DNA of 64,000 nucleotides. It comes from Argopecten irradians. Its lineage: Eukaryota > Mollusca > Bivalvia > Pectinida > Pectinidae. Below are positions 1-13,500 of the stretch, one piece after another. A model generated the notes under the pieces. It did no database searches. It was not told the DNA's origin and worked only from the letters and a program-made list of their open reading frames with translations. A program made the position numbers and the translations under genes. Numbering within the stretch: the first letter of the stretch is position 1; every line of letters starts with the position of its first letter. The stretch spans positions 54,385,944 through 54,449,943 of the forward strand of contig NC_091134.1 in the NCBI RefSeq assembly GCF_041381155.1, written 5' to 3'.

Positions 1-3000
1 TGTTGCTTGAAACCATTTTGTATGATGTCCATAATATGTAAAATAAAATTTAACTGCAATGAAATTACATTTAACACTCTTTCCAGTCAAACAAAGCTGT
101 TGAAGTTATGCTGCTGAGCAATTGATTTTTTTTATCATAAATATCTGATATTTTAGTCTAGAATCATCTACATTATAACAATAGATTTGTATGCATTAAT
201 AAGTATAGGAAATCACTCTTCAACTTGGAACACACATAGAATTACTGTACAGGAGAATGACATGTTATTTACCACAATTAGTATATACATTAATTACATT
301 TTTGACATTCATGAAAATTGAACATTACACTTTTGCAAATACCTCCTTATACTGTCACTTCATGAGTTATCTCCACCTGAACGGGTTTATATGACTGGTG
401 TTTGTGAGAACTGAACCAGGTTATTTGTTTGTGAAAAAACAACGCAGTCAGTCGCTGCCAACAGTGTAAGATAATAGTGATAGATTAATGTTACAAATTG
501 TTTTTAGATTTCATTGAGTATTGCAAAATGTATATATGAGTCAAAGAGAAATATAACTTTGTTACAGATACACATGACTTGCCGTACCTCCATACTTAAA
601 TTTTTGCAATAAACTGAATTTTATTCTTATACATTGTACATTTTGAACAAACCCTTTTTTTTATCATTTTTTGTGCTTAATTTTAGAGAGAAAAAATAAA
701 TGTTCCTCATTTTTGGATGATGGCCCCTTGTGTGAATTTACAGATGATCGAAAATGTTACTGGTACTGTACATAAAATATTATATAATGTTGTATATGTT
801 GTAATGTACTTGCCAGTGCAGCTTTAAAGCCTGACTAGGATTAATGATTTTGACATATGGTAATCATTTTGATAAATATTGGTTTCTAAAATATATGTCC
901 TTGAAATGTCAAACTTCAGTGTTAAAGTAATGTTCTTCTTTTTAACTTTCTGGGTCATGTATACCAATACCTCAATATCAGTCATCAACATCAACTGTCA
1001 ATTTTTTGTTTCAATTCTTGTAGCCCCAATATCATGTATAACTAGTCCAAATGTTTTCAAAGATAACCTTGTCATACAGTATTTTTCTGTTTTATCCGTC
1101 CTCATTTTACTGTGACATTAAAGTGTAGTTTTATCGCTGTCAGTTTTTTGTTCCGTCCATAGAATTGTTTGTTCTATTGTAGTAACTTATAACACAAGTT
1201 GTCTTTCAGGCTTATGATAGAAAATAAAATACTGTATTTTTTCTACTAAATGTCAGAGAAGATTTACAATTATATGGTGGGTAGACATTTATTAGAATAA
1301 ATACGGTACAATGTAAAGTGCTTTTTCCATTGCACTTTGTGTTGTACTAGGATTATTTTATTGTTATTTTATTTAATTGCTACTGATAATAGGACCATGC
1401 CAATATTTATTTTACAGAATAAAATAATAGCATACTAAATCTGTCTCTGTTATTTTATATCACTGCATGCAGATTAATCAGACTATTTTATTCAACACAT
1501 ATCTATACTAATGATCATACCAGGTACTCTTATTCTAAGTTCATAACCTGATTATTGGTCATCTGAACCAAAGGGTCAGAATGAACTACATGTATAGTCA
1601 ACATGCACAATTGGTTGTCATGTGCTGTGCATAAACTTTTTTCATTCAAACAACTTCTTCTCAATAACCACCATTCAAGGTCTCGGGGCCCAAATAGGCT
1701 GAAATCTTTATTAAACGACGTCTTGTGTATAGCTCATTACTCGCACCAGGGTATAGCCAGCGGAAATCAAAACCAGACATTTTCTATAATTTTGTGCAAT
1801 AAATTACAGATAACGCACCGGCAGATTGCCTGTGGACTATACTTCGATATAATCCTTGAAGTTTCGAAAGGGGTATAAGTTTATTCAAAGACATGTAAAG
1901 TTGTATAAATAACATATTTTTTGTTTGGAAATAGGTTTTAATGCAATAATTAATAGTTCATGTTAATATACTTTAGATTAATAAGAGGGTTATCTGAGCT
2001 ATTAACAACATCTAACCTGCACATTTTTCAAACTTGGTAATAGTTTCCACAGATAGCCTGCACTAGGAATTTTCTAGTGTAAAAAATTGTCTAGCCCGCA
2101 GGCAATATGCAAGAAATTACGGTATAGACTTGTAACATGTTGATGTTTATTAAAATGAAGGTCATATTCATCAAATACATTGTAGCAAACAATTAAGGCA
2201 ATACAAAGAACTCTTTTGATAGAAGTTCAGTTTCTGATATATTTGATGAATAAGACCTTCATTGTACTATATTCTTTGAGGTATTGTATTGTGCCAATAG
2301 TCAGATGACCGTCAAGGCCCATGGGCCTCTTGTAAACTAAATTGTCTACATTCACTTTCCTGACTGCATTTATGTTTTGCAGCTACACAAGGACAATAAG
2401 ACAACAGTTAATACATTGAAGTTATTTATTTGATGTAAGTGAATGCCAGTGGTTACACAAATTTGGTTTGCCCTGTCTTAAAGAAATGTGAGTGAAACGG
2501 GTGTTTACAGATCTCATCAAATACATAACGGTACATTTAGGTCCTTGTAAAATTCACCAGGACTTTTGCCTTGTAAGTGGCATGGCAATGTCTTTGTTTT
2601 AGTTATCTTAAAATAAATCAATCAATGTTATATAACCCAATTCAAAAATTCAACTTTTCTCTATTTTCATAGTATATAGTTATCTGCTCTTGTATATATA
2701 TTTTGATTGTTCTATATCTCAAAAGTTTTTTTGACTATAACACATATTCAAGCACTTTTTCAAGACCAATTGCCTATGATTTGAGACTTTTTTCATCTGG
2801 AAACATTTGCATGCTTTCAAAAGAATGTAATCACTCTATTGTGAAATACATCAGACTGTAACTATAAGTACCTGGTAACTGGTTTTATTTATGGAGAAAA
2901 CCTGGATTCTTTTATATCAAAAGTTTTACTGATAAAAACGTTTATCACAGTATGCTTCACAATAAGATATAACTTGACTAACAATATAGAGTACAAACAT

Positions 3001-3815
3001 GTAATACTTAACTAACCATACACTGACATGTATTCTACTTTATCTCCATACACACCACAAATACAAATTACACCACGCATTCCATACAAATACATTATAA
3101 TACACATTCTGTTCAGTTTTGTGTAACACAGTACCATTTACAATCTTATGTTCTTGATAAATATCATCACACACTCTATATCATTCTGACAATGTCTTCC
3201 CACATGTATACATAACATAACAGTATATCTTTTTATCACTCCTCATATACATATACCTCACTTACTTAACACTCCCAATGCTCATCATCACATGACACCC
3301 AATGACTCTATGTCAGTAGGAGCAGTGTATCATTCATTCCACATCTTAAGTACCATATATTGTTATTACACTTCTCATACCATACATCGTACAATCAACA
3401 CATCACAAATTAATTGTGGCAACACTTTCAGCCTAAAATTATCTAAGCATTCCAATAACTCATTCTAAGCAGACCTGAACTTCCATTCATTGAAATATGT
3501 AGACATTAAATAATTTAATGTATAAATAAATACCTTGAGAACATAAAATATATAACTAATACCATTTAGAATAACAAAAATAATGTACTGGTAAGTGTAC
3601 ATAAAGATGAATACATGTAGATTAGTTTTACAAAAATTTGACTATTTTAATATACCATAAATGTATATGTTGTGTATTATATATTTTACACCATATTTGA
3701 CTATTTGAGTATATTTATACTATTTCCCTGTTTATGCCCTGAATCTCTATTGAATGCAGTTTATAGCACCTTCTTGGCTCAGATGTTTATAGAATAAAAT
3801 GATTAGACTCTTCTA
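1..3815. other. Intergenic AT-rich sequence downstream of CEP162
   Basis: No open reading frame here shows family resemblance, conserved splice context or coding character; the short frames present are what AT-rich DNA gives by chance. A plus-strand AATAAA at 609-614 could end an upstream plus-strand transcript from outside the window, but nothing else supports this. A somewhat more GC-rich stretch at about 1670-1870 and a small nested hairpin at 2056-2103 (gcctgc/gcaggc outer arms, cactag/ctagtg inner arms) are unexplained. The 3000-3450 stretch is rich in short CA/TA words but is not a clean microsatellite. Confidence 0.6.
2154..2337. repeat. Inverted repeat plus terminal motif of a mollusc-type interspersed repeat
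   Basis: Arms at 2154-2177 and 2240-2263 are inverted copies of each other (key word aatgaaggtcat / taagaccttcatt) with a spacer of about 60 bp. They are followed at 2314-2333 by the self-complementary word aggcccatgggcct. The same palindromic word, in the opposite orientation and next to a similar 'ggtcacctga' context, occurs at 7173-7192, so this looks like an end fragment of the same repeat family. Confidence 0.45.
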
Positions 3816-4276
3816 ATTTTACTACAAATGATTTATTGAATTACATGTAATACTAGCAATGTATTTCATGACAATCATGATTGTAGTTCAAAACTACCTG
3901 AAGAAATATAATGCTTCATTCTTTATAATATTCAATAATGAATTCGAAATTAACAATTCATGAGCTACTAGTAAAGTTTGGCATTGCTGTGGTGTGAACA
4001 AATCGCATGCTTAACACTGACTCACTAACTCGACATTGTCATTATTTGGGAAAAACAATGAAGTGATTCATATATTAAAACAAAACTGACCAGAGTAATA
4101 TAAATCAATGAATACAACACAAAGCCTAACTGAGCCTGAAAATTGAAATGCCAGTATCATGTATCATGTTAGCTGACATCTCCATTTATATATGGAAGAT
4201 ACATTTGTATTGTATTCTCCAATGTTGGCTACATTGTATAATTATAAGACCCCCCCTCCCCAACAGTTATCTAATG
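3816..4276 (-). other. Candidate CEP162 3' UTR
   Basis: This lies directly after the CEP162 stop codon at 4277-4279. A minus-strand AATAAA (tttatt on the plus strand, 3832-3837) lies about 440 bases past the stop and could set the polyadenylation site near 3815. Further minus-strand AATAAA-like words occur lower down, so the UTR may be longer. The end is a guess from the signal alone. Confidence 0.35.
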
Positions 4277-4549
4277 TTAGGAGGCACTAGCACTAATAGG
4301 TATCACTACACCTTGTCTCTGTAAAACTCGCAACACTTCTAATATTGCGTCCAACTCTGTCCGGAATTTTTGAATTTCGCTATTTTTAGCTTCAACTATT
4401 TTACGCCATTTTTGAACTTCATGCTCCAGTTCGACACTTGCTACTTGTTTAGCGTTTTTAATCACTTCCTGTAATTCTTTCTCTCGTTGTTCATGTCGCT
4501 GTTCCATGGAAACAATCTTCTCATGTATCGAGTCGAAATGCTTCATTTC
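4277..4549 (-). CDS. CEP162: CEP162 terminal exon 31 (conserved C-terminal coiled coil)
   Basis: This is the last exon, 90 residues plus stop TAA at 4277-4279, entering in phase 0 after a tttacag acceptor. It is the best conserved part of the protein: EMKHF at its start, MEQRHEQREKELQE in the middle, and FRTELDAILEVLRVLQRQGV near the end are near-identical to vertebrate CEP162. It identifies the gene by itself. The final residues PISASAS replace a longer vertebrate tail. Confidence 0.95.
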   Translation of the reverse strand, partial: EMKHFDSIHEKIVSMEQRHEQREKELQEVIKNAKQVASVELEHEVQKWRKIVEAKNSEIQKFRTELDAILEVLRVLQRQGVVIPISASAS

Positions 4550-7500
4550 CTGTAAAATAATCAAGATTGTAAAAAAGTGTGTAAACAACTTAATCACTGT
4601 TTACATTAAAGGTGAATATTTTTCTGCTGAAACGTTTATGTTAGTGGTTTTGCAGATGTCTGAATAAAATGCAATTTGTGACCTTTCACTTTTTCTGAAT
4701 TCTACTAGCTGAGCAATACGTAACAAAAGCATGAAATCAGAACCGTTTTCATGTCTTAAAACAGATCTTAATGTATCTATACTGAACAATACTTAAAGAC
4801 CGACTCTTCTACAATTTTAATTGATATTAAAGCTAATTGGAATAATTCACACACCACGTGATACCCAATAGCGTTTGTGCGGGACTATTGTTTCTTTATT
4901 GGTGATGGAATGACACCAAAAGATGATATCCCGCGCTAACGTCATTTCAGCAGAAAGATTACAAATACAGTCAAACCCCGATGATTCGAACTTCGATGAA
5001 TCGAAATTCTCGCTGTATCGAACTTTTTGTCTGGTCCCGAATTTCTTCACTATATAACATAACTAAATAACTCATGTATGAATCGAAGTTTTATTAATCG
5101 AAGTTCTCGATGTATCAAACTTTTTTCATGGACCATTTGTTATAGAATCAGAGGTAACTGACACTGGATGATTCGAATAATAAATTACCTGTACAGATCA
5201 GGTGTTCGCCGATACCCCGCGGCATGCCGTCACACCTAGCTGTCTCGCGACGACCCTTCGCCGGACAATAGGGATTATGACAGCTTGTGTTGCTTGCTTG
5301 ATATCATCAAGATAATTAATATCACTGATCAGGCCGATACCTGGTGCTTTGTTTTTATTAAATCATTAGTACGGCAAAGATACAGTTAGTCGTTTTTGAT
5401 GTTCGCCGCCGCCATTGTTAGCGGTTTGTAGAATTTACAGAACGGTAAATAGCAAGCCACATAATTAGTAACTCATACTCAAAACAGTTGCATTGCAAAA
5501 CTTTGGCATAAATACTGGAGCAAATTGATCATTCTAAATCGAAGTATTCTGTAGGTGTTGTAGCGCTTTCGGTTCCTCCTTTTTAGTCTCGTTTTTACAA
5601 CACCAACGTGTTTTTATTTTTTATATTCATTCCGCAATATTAACCATCGCTTAAATAGTCACCAAACGAACACATGTACATGGGTTAGGCCTAGTACACG
5701 TAAGTCTTGTTTATGATATACATATGTATTGCCAACGATAGCAATACATGTGATTAATTGCATTCTTCGTTTTTATTTTGTTTAGCTTGTGGTAAATACA
5801 ATGATTATAAAGTTTACGGAACGGAGACGACATGTACACAACTACCACAGTTGGTCATGGTTAAAAAAACCATCGGTCTAATTTCAACCACGAATAATTC
5901 GAAGTCTTGATGTTTTGAAGTTTTTCTGGCGGTCCCTTGAACTTCAATACATTGAGGTTTGACTGTAGATAAGTTCTGTCACCACTTGCACAAACGATAT
6001 CAGTATAATGTGGTACATGAATTAGTTCCATTAACTAAATGCTATCATTTTCATTGATTAAATGCACTTTAAAGTTTCAATATATAGCCTACAAAAATCA
6101 CTTTGGAGTATGATGTCAACAGCATCACAGATCAGTCTGATTCAAATCAGTAGATATGGATTATTTTGCCCTGTTTCAAAATGACTGAATGTCAACTATT
6201 TGAAAATTTCCTCATTTTGAAAGCTGGTATGTATACTTACTGGAGTTTGACATAGTTTAGCTTCCTTCAGGCATTCCTGTAGTTTTTCCACCTTCGTCTT
6301 TAATCCTGCCTCACGGATCTTCAGGATGGATACCTGTTCACTATCTAATTCTGCCTTAACAAGCTTTTCTTTTAAATGACGAACAAGCACCTGGGATAAA
6401 TTTCAATCAACATTATTACATAAGAAAATTAGTGTAACGGTGGTTATTGAGTTACATAAAGTCAAGTAAGTAAATTTTTTACTTAGCAAATCATTAAATT
6501 TTGCCATTTGCCAGCTAATGTAACTGTAGTCTTTCTTTTGTATAGTTGGCCATTGTTAATAGTGAAAGATAAACAATATAATTTTCCTTTGAAAAAATCT
6601 CAATTAATACAACTTCTATTTCCTTACTGTTACAACCGTTATCAATCTAATTTTCAGCAAACACTATGCTATTGTATCTTGAAATGAAATAGACCCCTTG
6701 TATTTAACCATGTTGTTTACATTTTGTTAGTTTTCTTCAAGGACAGATCATTTTTTGTCTTTGAATCTGTCATGTATTCATGCATGAGTAATTATTTCTT
6801 TAATTTCTAAGCTCACCACTGATTGTGGTTCTGCTGACTTTGTTACTAACCTCATGAGCATCCACTTTACTCTGGAGTTCAGCCATGCGTGAAGTGGAGT
6901 GAGTAAGAGCTTGGTCAGCAAGCATTTTCCTGAACTCTTTTTGGTGGGAGGACCTCAGTACATTAATCTGTTGGAATGAAACACGTTTACTTTGATATTA
7001 CCTACCAAATCATTTGTCATATTCTACAAAAACCTGGACACACTATGCTCTAAATTGAACAGGCTTTTCACTTCAGTTATCAATATCTGTTCAAAATTTG
7101 TTTGTTTTACATGAAGTTGTACAAGTTAAACGTGTATATCCTAGTCCACTTGTAAAGAACACCTCAAAAATGAATAAGAGGCCCATGGGCCTTAACGGTC
7201 ACCTGAGTTAGACAAGAGGCCCAGATGGTCTGTATCGCTCACCTGGTTTTTTGTTAGTAATTATCACAAGACTCTGACAATTAGAAAAATAAGCAAAATT
7301 AACTCCCAAAGATTAATTTTGAATCACAACCATACAATGATGCTATTGATACCATACCCGGGGGTCAGCCCTATCATTTGCTAAATTTTGAATCCAAACC
7401 CTATAAGGATGTAACCATTGCATTATGAGCGTAATCCCATGTTAAGTTGCAGAGAAAAAGTCATTTATATGGAAATTGACCACTTTTGACCCCGCCCCTC

Positions 7501-10500
7501 AGGCCCCCGGGGGGTTAGCCCTATCATTTGCACAATTTGGAATCCCTACCCTATAAGGATGCTACCATTGCATTATGGGTGCTATATCATGCTTAGTTGC
7601 AGAGAAGAAGTCATTTATATGGAAATAGCCAAATTGACCCCTTTTGACCCCGCCCCTCAGGCCCCCGGGGGGTCAGCCCTATCATTTGCACAATTTTGAA
7701 TCCCCACACTATAAGGATGCTACCATTGTATTATGAGTGCTATACCATGCTTAGTTTCAGAGAAGAAGTCGTTTATATGGAAATAGCCAAATTGGCCCCT
7801 TTTGACCCCGCCCCTCAGGCCCCCGGGGGATCAGCCCTATCATTTGCACAATTTTGAATCCCCACCCTATAAGGATGCTACCATTGCATTATGGGTGCTA
7901 TACCATGCTTAGTTTCAGAGAAGAAGTCGTTTATATGGAAATAGCCAAATTGACCCCTTTTGACCCCGCCCCTCAGGCCCCCCGGGGTCAGCCCCATCAT
8001 TTGTACAATTTTCAGTTAGTAGCCCATAAGGATGCTACCAGTCAAATTTTGTTGAAATCCGACCAGCGGTTATGGAGAAGAAGTCGATTGTTGACGGACG
8101 CCGGACGCAGGACACTGCAGTATCCCATAAGCTCACCTCGGTCCTTCGGACCAGGTGAGCTAAATATATAATGAAACAAATTCAAGACATATAATCACTA
8201 TATGCTGGGCCTTGAAGTTGGTCAGTGATTTATAAATTTGACTTTTTAGACTATGAAGAATATTTGCTTCCATCAAACCTGTGAATTTAGAGGTATTTTT
8301 TGAAATTTTAATCATTTTGACCCTGTTTGGTCCTGCCCCTCTGGTCCCCCAGGGGTTCATCGAGGACGGATATGGATGTTAAAATGCTATATTTTAGGCT
8401 AATAATTCTAATCAAGTTTGACTTATTTCCTATGAAAATTGGGCAAATAATGTTCACAAATATGTTTTTCTTATATAAACTAAAGTCAACTTGACCCCTC
8501 CCCAGGGGGTAACGTGAGACCCCAAGGTCATATAATTCACAATTTTTATAAAACACCTTAAGACCTTTCCATCTATAATTATTTGATTCCACTATTTCCA
8601 GAATTTTAGAAGATTTTTGAAGTTTAAGCCTATTTGACCCTTTTTTAGCCCCGCCCCTCTGCCCCCAGGGGGTCGGCCAGGACCAATGTGGATATGATAT
8701 TAAAATGCTATCTCAGGCTAATAATTCTAACCAAGTTTGACTCATTTCCTATGAAAATTGAGCAAAAAATGCTCATAAATGTGTTTTCCCTATATAAACT
8801 ATAGTAAACTTAACATCCTCCCCAGGGGGAAACTAGACACCCCAGGGTCATATAATTCACAATTTTTGTAAAGGACCTTAAGACCTTTCTATCTCTGAAG
8901 AGTATTTGATTCTACCACATCTGTGAGTAGAGAAAAAGATTTTTGAAATTTTACTCAATTTTACCCCTTTTGGCCCCTCCCACAGCCCCTTGGGGGGTGG
9001 GGACCATATAATTCACAATTGAGATTGGCCTTATGCCTTAGAAGGTTTGTGCAAAATTTCATTGAAATTGCTTCAGCAGTTTGGGAGAAAAAGTCGAAAA
9101 TGTAAATTGTTTACGGACATACGACGCACGACGGACGACAACAGACAAAAGGCGATTAGAATAGGTCACTTGAGACTTGGTAGGTGACCTAATAAAATCT
9201 GAAGCAATATGTTGTCTGGGAAATAGTAAGTTTGAGGACAGTCCTCAAAATGATGGATACAAGTGGACCTTGGCCTAATAAAACTGTTTGCCTGAGGACT
9301 TACTCTCTCCTCGAAATCCTCCCGACTTTTCCTTGCCATAGCCTCTGATTCGGCCTGTAGTTTACGGAGCTCTAAACGCTGCTCATCATAGGCCAACTGC
9401 AGTTGTTCTACCTTGTAGAGTAAAATTCATAATCATATAATATGTTTAATTGTTTTCTCCTTTTTCTTTTAAGAATTCTCTTAATTGCACTATTAGGTAA
9501 TATATAGGAAAACAACCACTCTACTTTTTTTTGTCTGTGACTTTATACACCCAAAAGAAATCGAGAATAATGTTTAAATAACCCTGGACTTTAATAGGAT
9601 GTAAAACAAAATCAATTCTCTCCATTGTTGTAACATTTTTTCCAATACTTTGTAACATGTGAATTTGACCTAACGTGTACATTCACTGTTGAACAGATCA
9701 AGTTATACTTTTCCCTGTGATATGTGTACTTACCTTAGACCGTAGGTATTCATTCTCCTGCAGTGCGTCAGTGATTTGACTGTCAGCGAAGCTGTTAGGT
9801 TGGTACTGTTTATCCTTGTTGACCCGATCGGTGAAAGACAATGGCTCCTCCTCTTCCCATGCCTGTTTACCCTTCCTGTTCTTGTCTCCTATGGAATGGA
9901 AGTACACCCAGTATATATAAAGGAGTTAGAGTGCTGTCTAATGATGTTTTATAGTCATTAATTATGATACTTTGACAATATTAAGGTTTTTTTTTCAGTA
10001 AGACATCAATCATAATATACACTTATGTGTTTCCTTATGGGGCACCACTTATGGAATTAATTTAATAGAAGACCTTATAGGAAAGAATTCTCACCATGTT
10101 TAGAAAAGATAGATTTTGTTTACTTGAGTTTGGTTAGATTTGTTTTGATGAATGCTCGTGTGCATCTTTTTTTATACAAAGATTATGAAACACTTGACAT
10201 AATTATGATAACATGCAGCTAAATTTATTTGCATAACATGTACCTTTAGGTCCAGAAGAGCCGCTGACAGGAAGGTTTTTCTCCTTCCGTAGCCTCTCCA
10301 CAGACTTCACTGCCACTGCCAGATCATGTGACTTGCTGTCAAGCTCCTGTTGCAGTTTTTGAATCTGGGCCTTATACTCTGTTTCTTTGTTCTTAGCAAA
10401 GCTTTGCTCATTTTTCAAAGATGCTGTAATTTGACAAGATAACAATTACAAGTACTAAATATTCAAGGGCAAGATATCAACAGAATTTCTTAACTAAATG

Positions 10501-13500
10501 ATATAAAGTAGAATAATACGATTTCCATACAAATCTAACTCTTATGCGTAATTTGCTTTTTGAAAGATTAGTAATAAATGAAGCATAAAAAATATATTAG
10601 ATTTCAAATACGAAGCCTGCTTAATTCTGAGGTCCCAGTCCGAAACTTTTCATTTAACACCTACCAGTCACAAAATTTAGGTAATGTTTAGCAAATGTAG
10701 AAATATAATCGTGTTTACCTTCCTGTCCCTTTGTTACCCTGGCTATCTCTGCATTGAGTCTGCTGACCTCCTCTGTCAGTTCTGCCACTTTAGCCTTGTA
10801 CCTGTCCCTCACACTATCCAGTTCTTTCTGTAACGCCACAGCATGTGTGTGTGGGTGTTCATATTCCTTCAGGTTATTGTCTTCAGGTCGTACATATATA
10901 GCTAACTGTGCCTCCAAATCTCGTATACGCCCTTCATACTGAACCTGACAGGATAGAAATCATTCAGAATGTCACTTTATCGTGAAATATCATCATGTTT
11001 TAATGATATGAAATATGAAAATTTGCTAAATTGGCGGCAAATAGCCACAACAAAATTTTCTACTTTTAAACCTATTTGTAAACAAAATCATCGAGTTTTT
11101 TTATTATTATTTCTGCAAACAGATAGTGATACATGCCATTTTGACTCTTTATCAAGCATTATAATCTTGATTTATGTTGTAAACATTACCTTGATGTTTA
11201 AGTATTTCTGCTCCACACTACGTAGCATCTTCTCAGATTCTATGTCTTTGCCTTCCAGTTCTAGCTCGAGCTTCTTAACCCGATTCTCTAGGACACTCAT
11301 TGTGGGTGTTTTGGATACTGGCTTTTCTTCAGGGGCAACAGCAGCAGTCATAATCATAGCTGGGAGGGAGTTAGGATGGCGACGGCGAATTATACTTTCC
11401 ATCTCCTTTACCTGTTTTATTGATAAGGTTGTAATTCAAATGCTTATTAGCAGTTACTGAGTTTATCTTTTGATAATTAGCATTAAGTTTACTAGTAACA
11501 AATTGACTTCTATAAAATTGACCCTATTGAAGATATTAATTAACATGAGATTATAAGAGAGATGAAACATTTCTCACTTGTCTCTGAAGATCTTGGATCC
11601 TCTTAGCATCATTCGCTCGCTCCTTGGCTCTCACTTTGTTATCCTCTAGTCGGCGTCCAGTCTGTAGACGAAGCAATTATGTTTGATCTGACATTTGTTA
11701 ATGCAAATGAATTTTTCACATATCCTTTACAAAGGAACATAAGGTTCAAACGAAAATTTGAATGTCTACAGTACATAATCTTACTCAAAACTAAAACGAT
11801 ACTCTCATCTAATCAAGTTAGATTTGGTAATAAAACTAGACTAAGAGTGTAATTACCTCAGATGTCAGGTGTTCAATGCGTAGTTTGTGCTTGGCTATTT
11901 CCTCTTCCTGCTCTTTCATACGCTTTGCATCAGAGTCCAACAACTTTTGGTTTTCTGCATACCACTTTAACTTTCTAGTGAGTCTATCATTTTCTGATTT
12001 AAATTTGTCCTCAATAACCTGTAAAATACAAACCTTATATTGTATTTACAGAAAACATATATTTGATGCTTCCAATTGAATAGTATTAAGATATGTAATA
12101 CAGCAGAATTAGTTGATTTACTTAAACTACCTTTTGTGATCTTGACTCCAGACATTAAAGTGATAGTAACTTTGCTGGATCCTAAAGTTTAGCTTTGTTT
12201 TTGTTCCTTATGTTGACTATACAATAGGGCTGCCACGATACAGCAGAAGCGTACCACGATATATTGTGATACACAACAACTGTATTGCGATATATATTGC
12301 AATATTTTGACCTTAACATATGTGGTATCTATTTTGTATATATTCCATAATAAAAACACCCTTTACATTATACAAACATACAGTGCTATGTTATGTAGTT
12401 TTACATCGATTTGAACCGTGTTGTTGAGTAACAGAATTGTTCAAATGTGAGTTTCTTGTTTCAAAAAATACGGGTCTGTTTGTGAAAATGCTAGGCTACA
12501 GACGATCATAACCTAATAATGCAATAACTAAACATGATAGTTTACATTTTGGAACCTAAATAATGAACAAATTTAAGTACAATTGTCCTGGCAAAATAAG
12601 CTTATGATCGTGATTAAACTTCAAAGGGCTGATCGGCTTGCAGTGTTGTTTTGACAAGTGTAGGAATTCGAAAATGGCGGCGGACGATGAAGCCTGAAAT
12701 AGCTGGCAAAATCCCTGTAGCCATGTATTCACCGGGCCTTAAATGTGTTTAGAGAATTATATATTCCGGTATTGTTGATTGATGGAGCAAATCAGCTTGA
12801 TAATATTTCAGAAACTAGCCTAATGTCATATTGTTTATATTCAACGTCATGCAAATGTTTGAATCATTTGAACATTATACACGTTAGTTACAAACATTTG
12901 ACCGACATCTGAATGGAATGAAAACGAAAGGGATACCCACATGGCTTCATATTATCGGAAAGGAAAACAAATACAACTTGCTGGTTTTGTTCTAATGACA
13001 GGACGTTTTAATTATATCAAATTAATGAAATTATGATACTAAGAAAATATATCGTAAAAAACCGGTACAGGTAAACTGTATCGCGGTACAATATTTTTTG
13101 GTGGTGCATTGCAATACCCCAATATACCGGTGAACTGCGGCAGCCCTACTATACAACTATGTTTATTATTACCTCGACATCATCTCTAACTAGAATTAAC
13201 TTTGCCTACCCGAGCTTCCTCGGATTTGAGTGACTTCGCCTCCGCTACCTTCTGCCTCAGTGACTCTCGTTCCTTGATTAGCTGGTCAATATGTTGTTCC
13301 AGCTCAATCTTACTCCTCTGTAGAACTTCAAGTTCTCTACTAGAGTTGTCTTGTAGCCGCTGTTGATACAAATGAACAATTGGGGTGATGACTTTACGTC
13401 TTGTAAATTTCATGAACTTTACCCATATTAATAACATTTAAACACAACCTCTGGCTCAGAGCTACATCTTTGTATTATACTTCCTTATAAACTTGAAGAT

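Noticed and set aside
879..1115. 78-codon plus-strand frame near the left edge
   Set aside because: Hydrophobic, AT-driven composition, no convincing start context and no recognised family.
10754..11460. Plus-strand frames opposite CEP162 exons 24 and 25
   Set aside because: Antisense shadows of the conserved coiled-coil exons.
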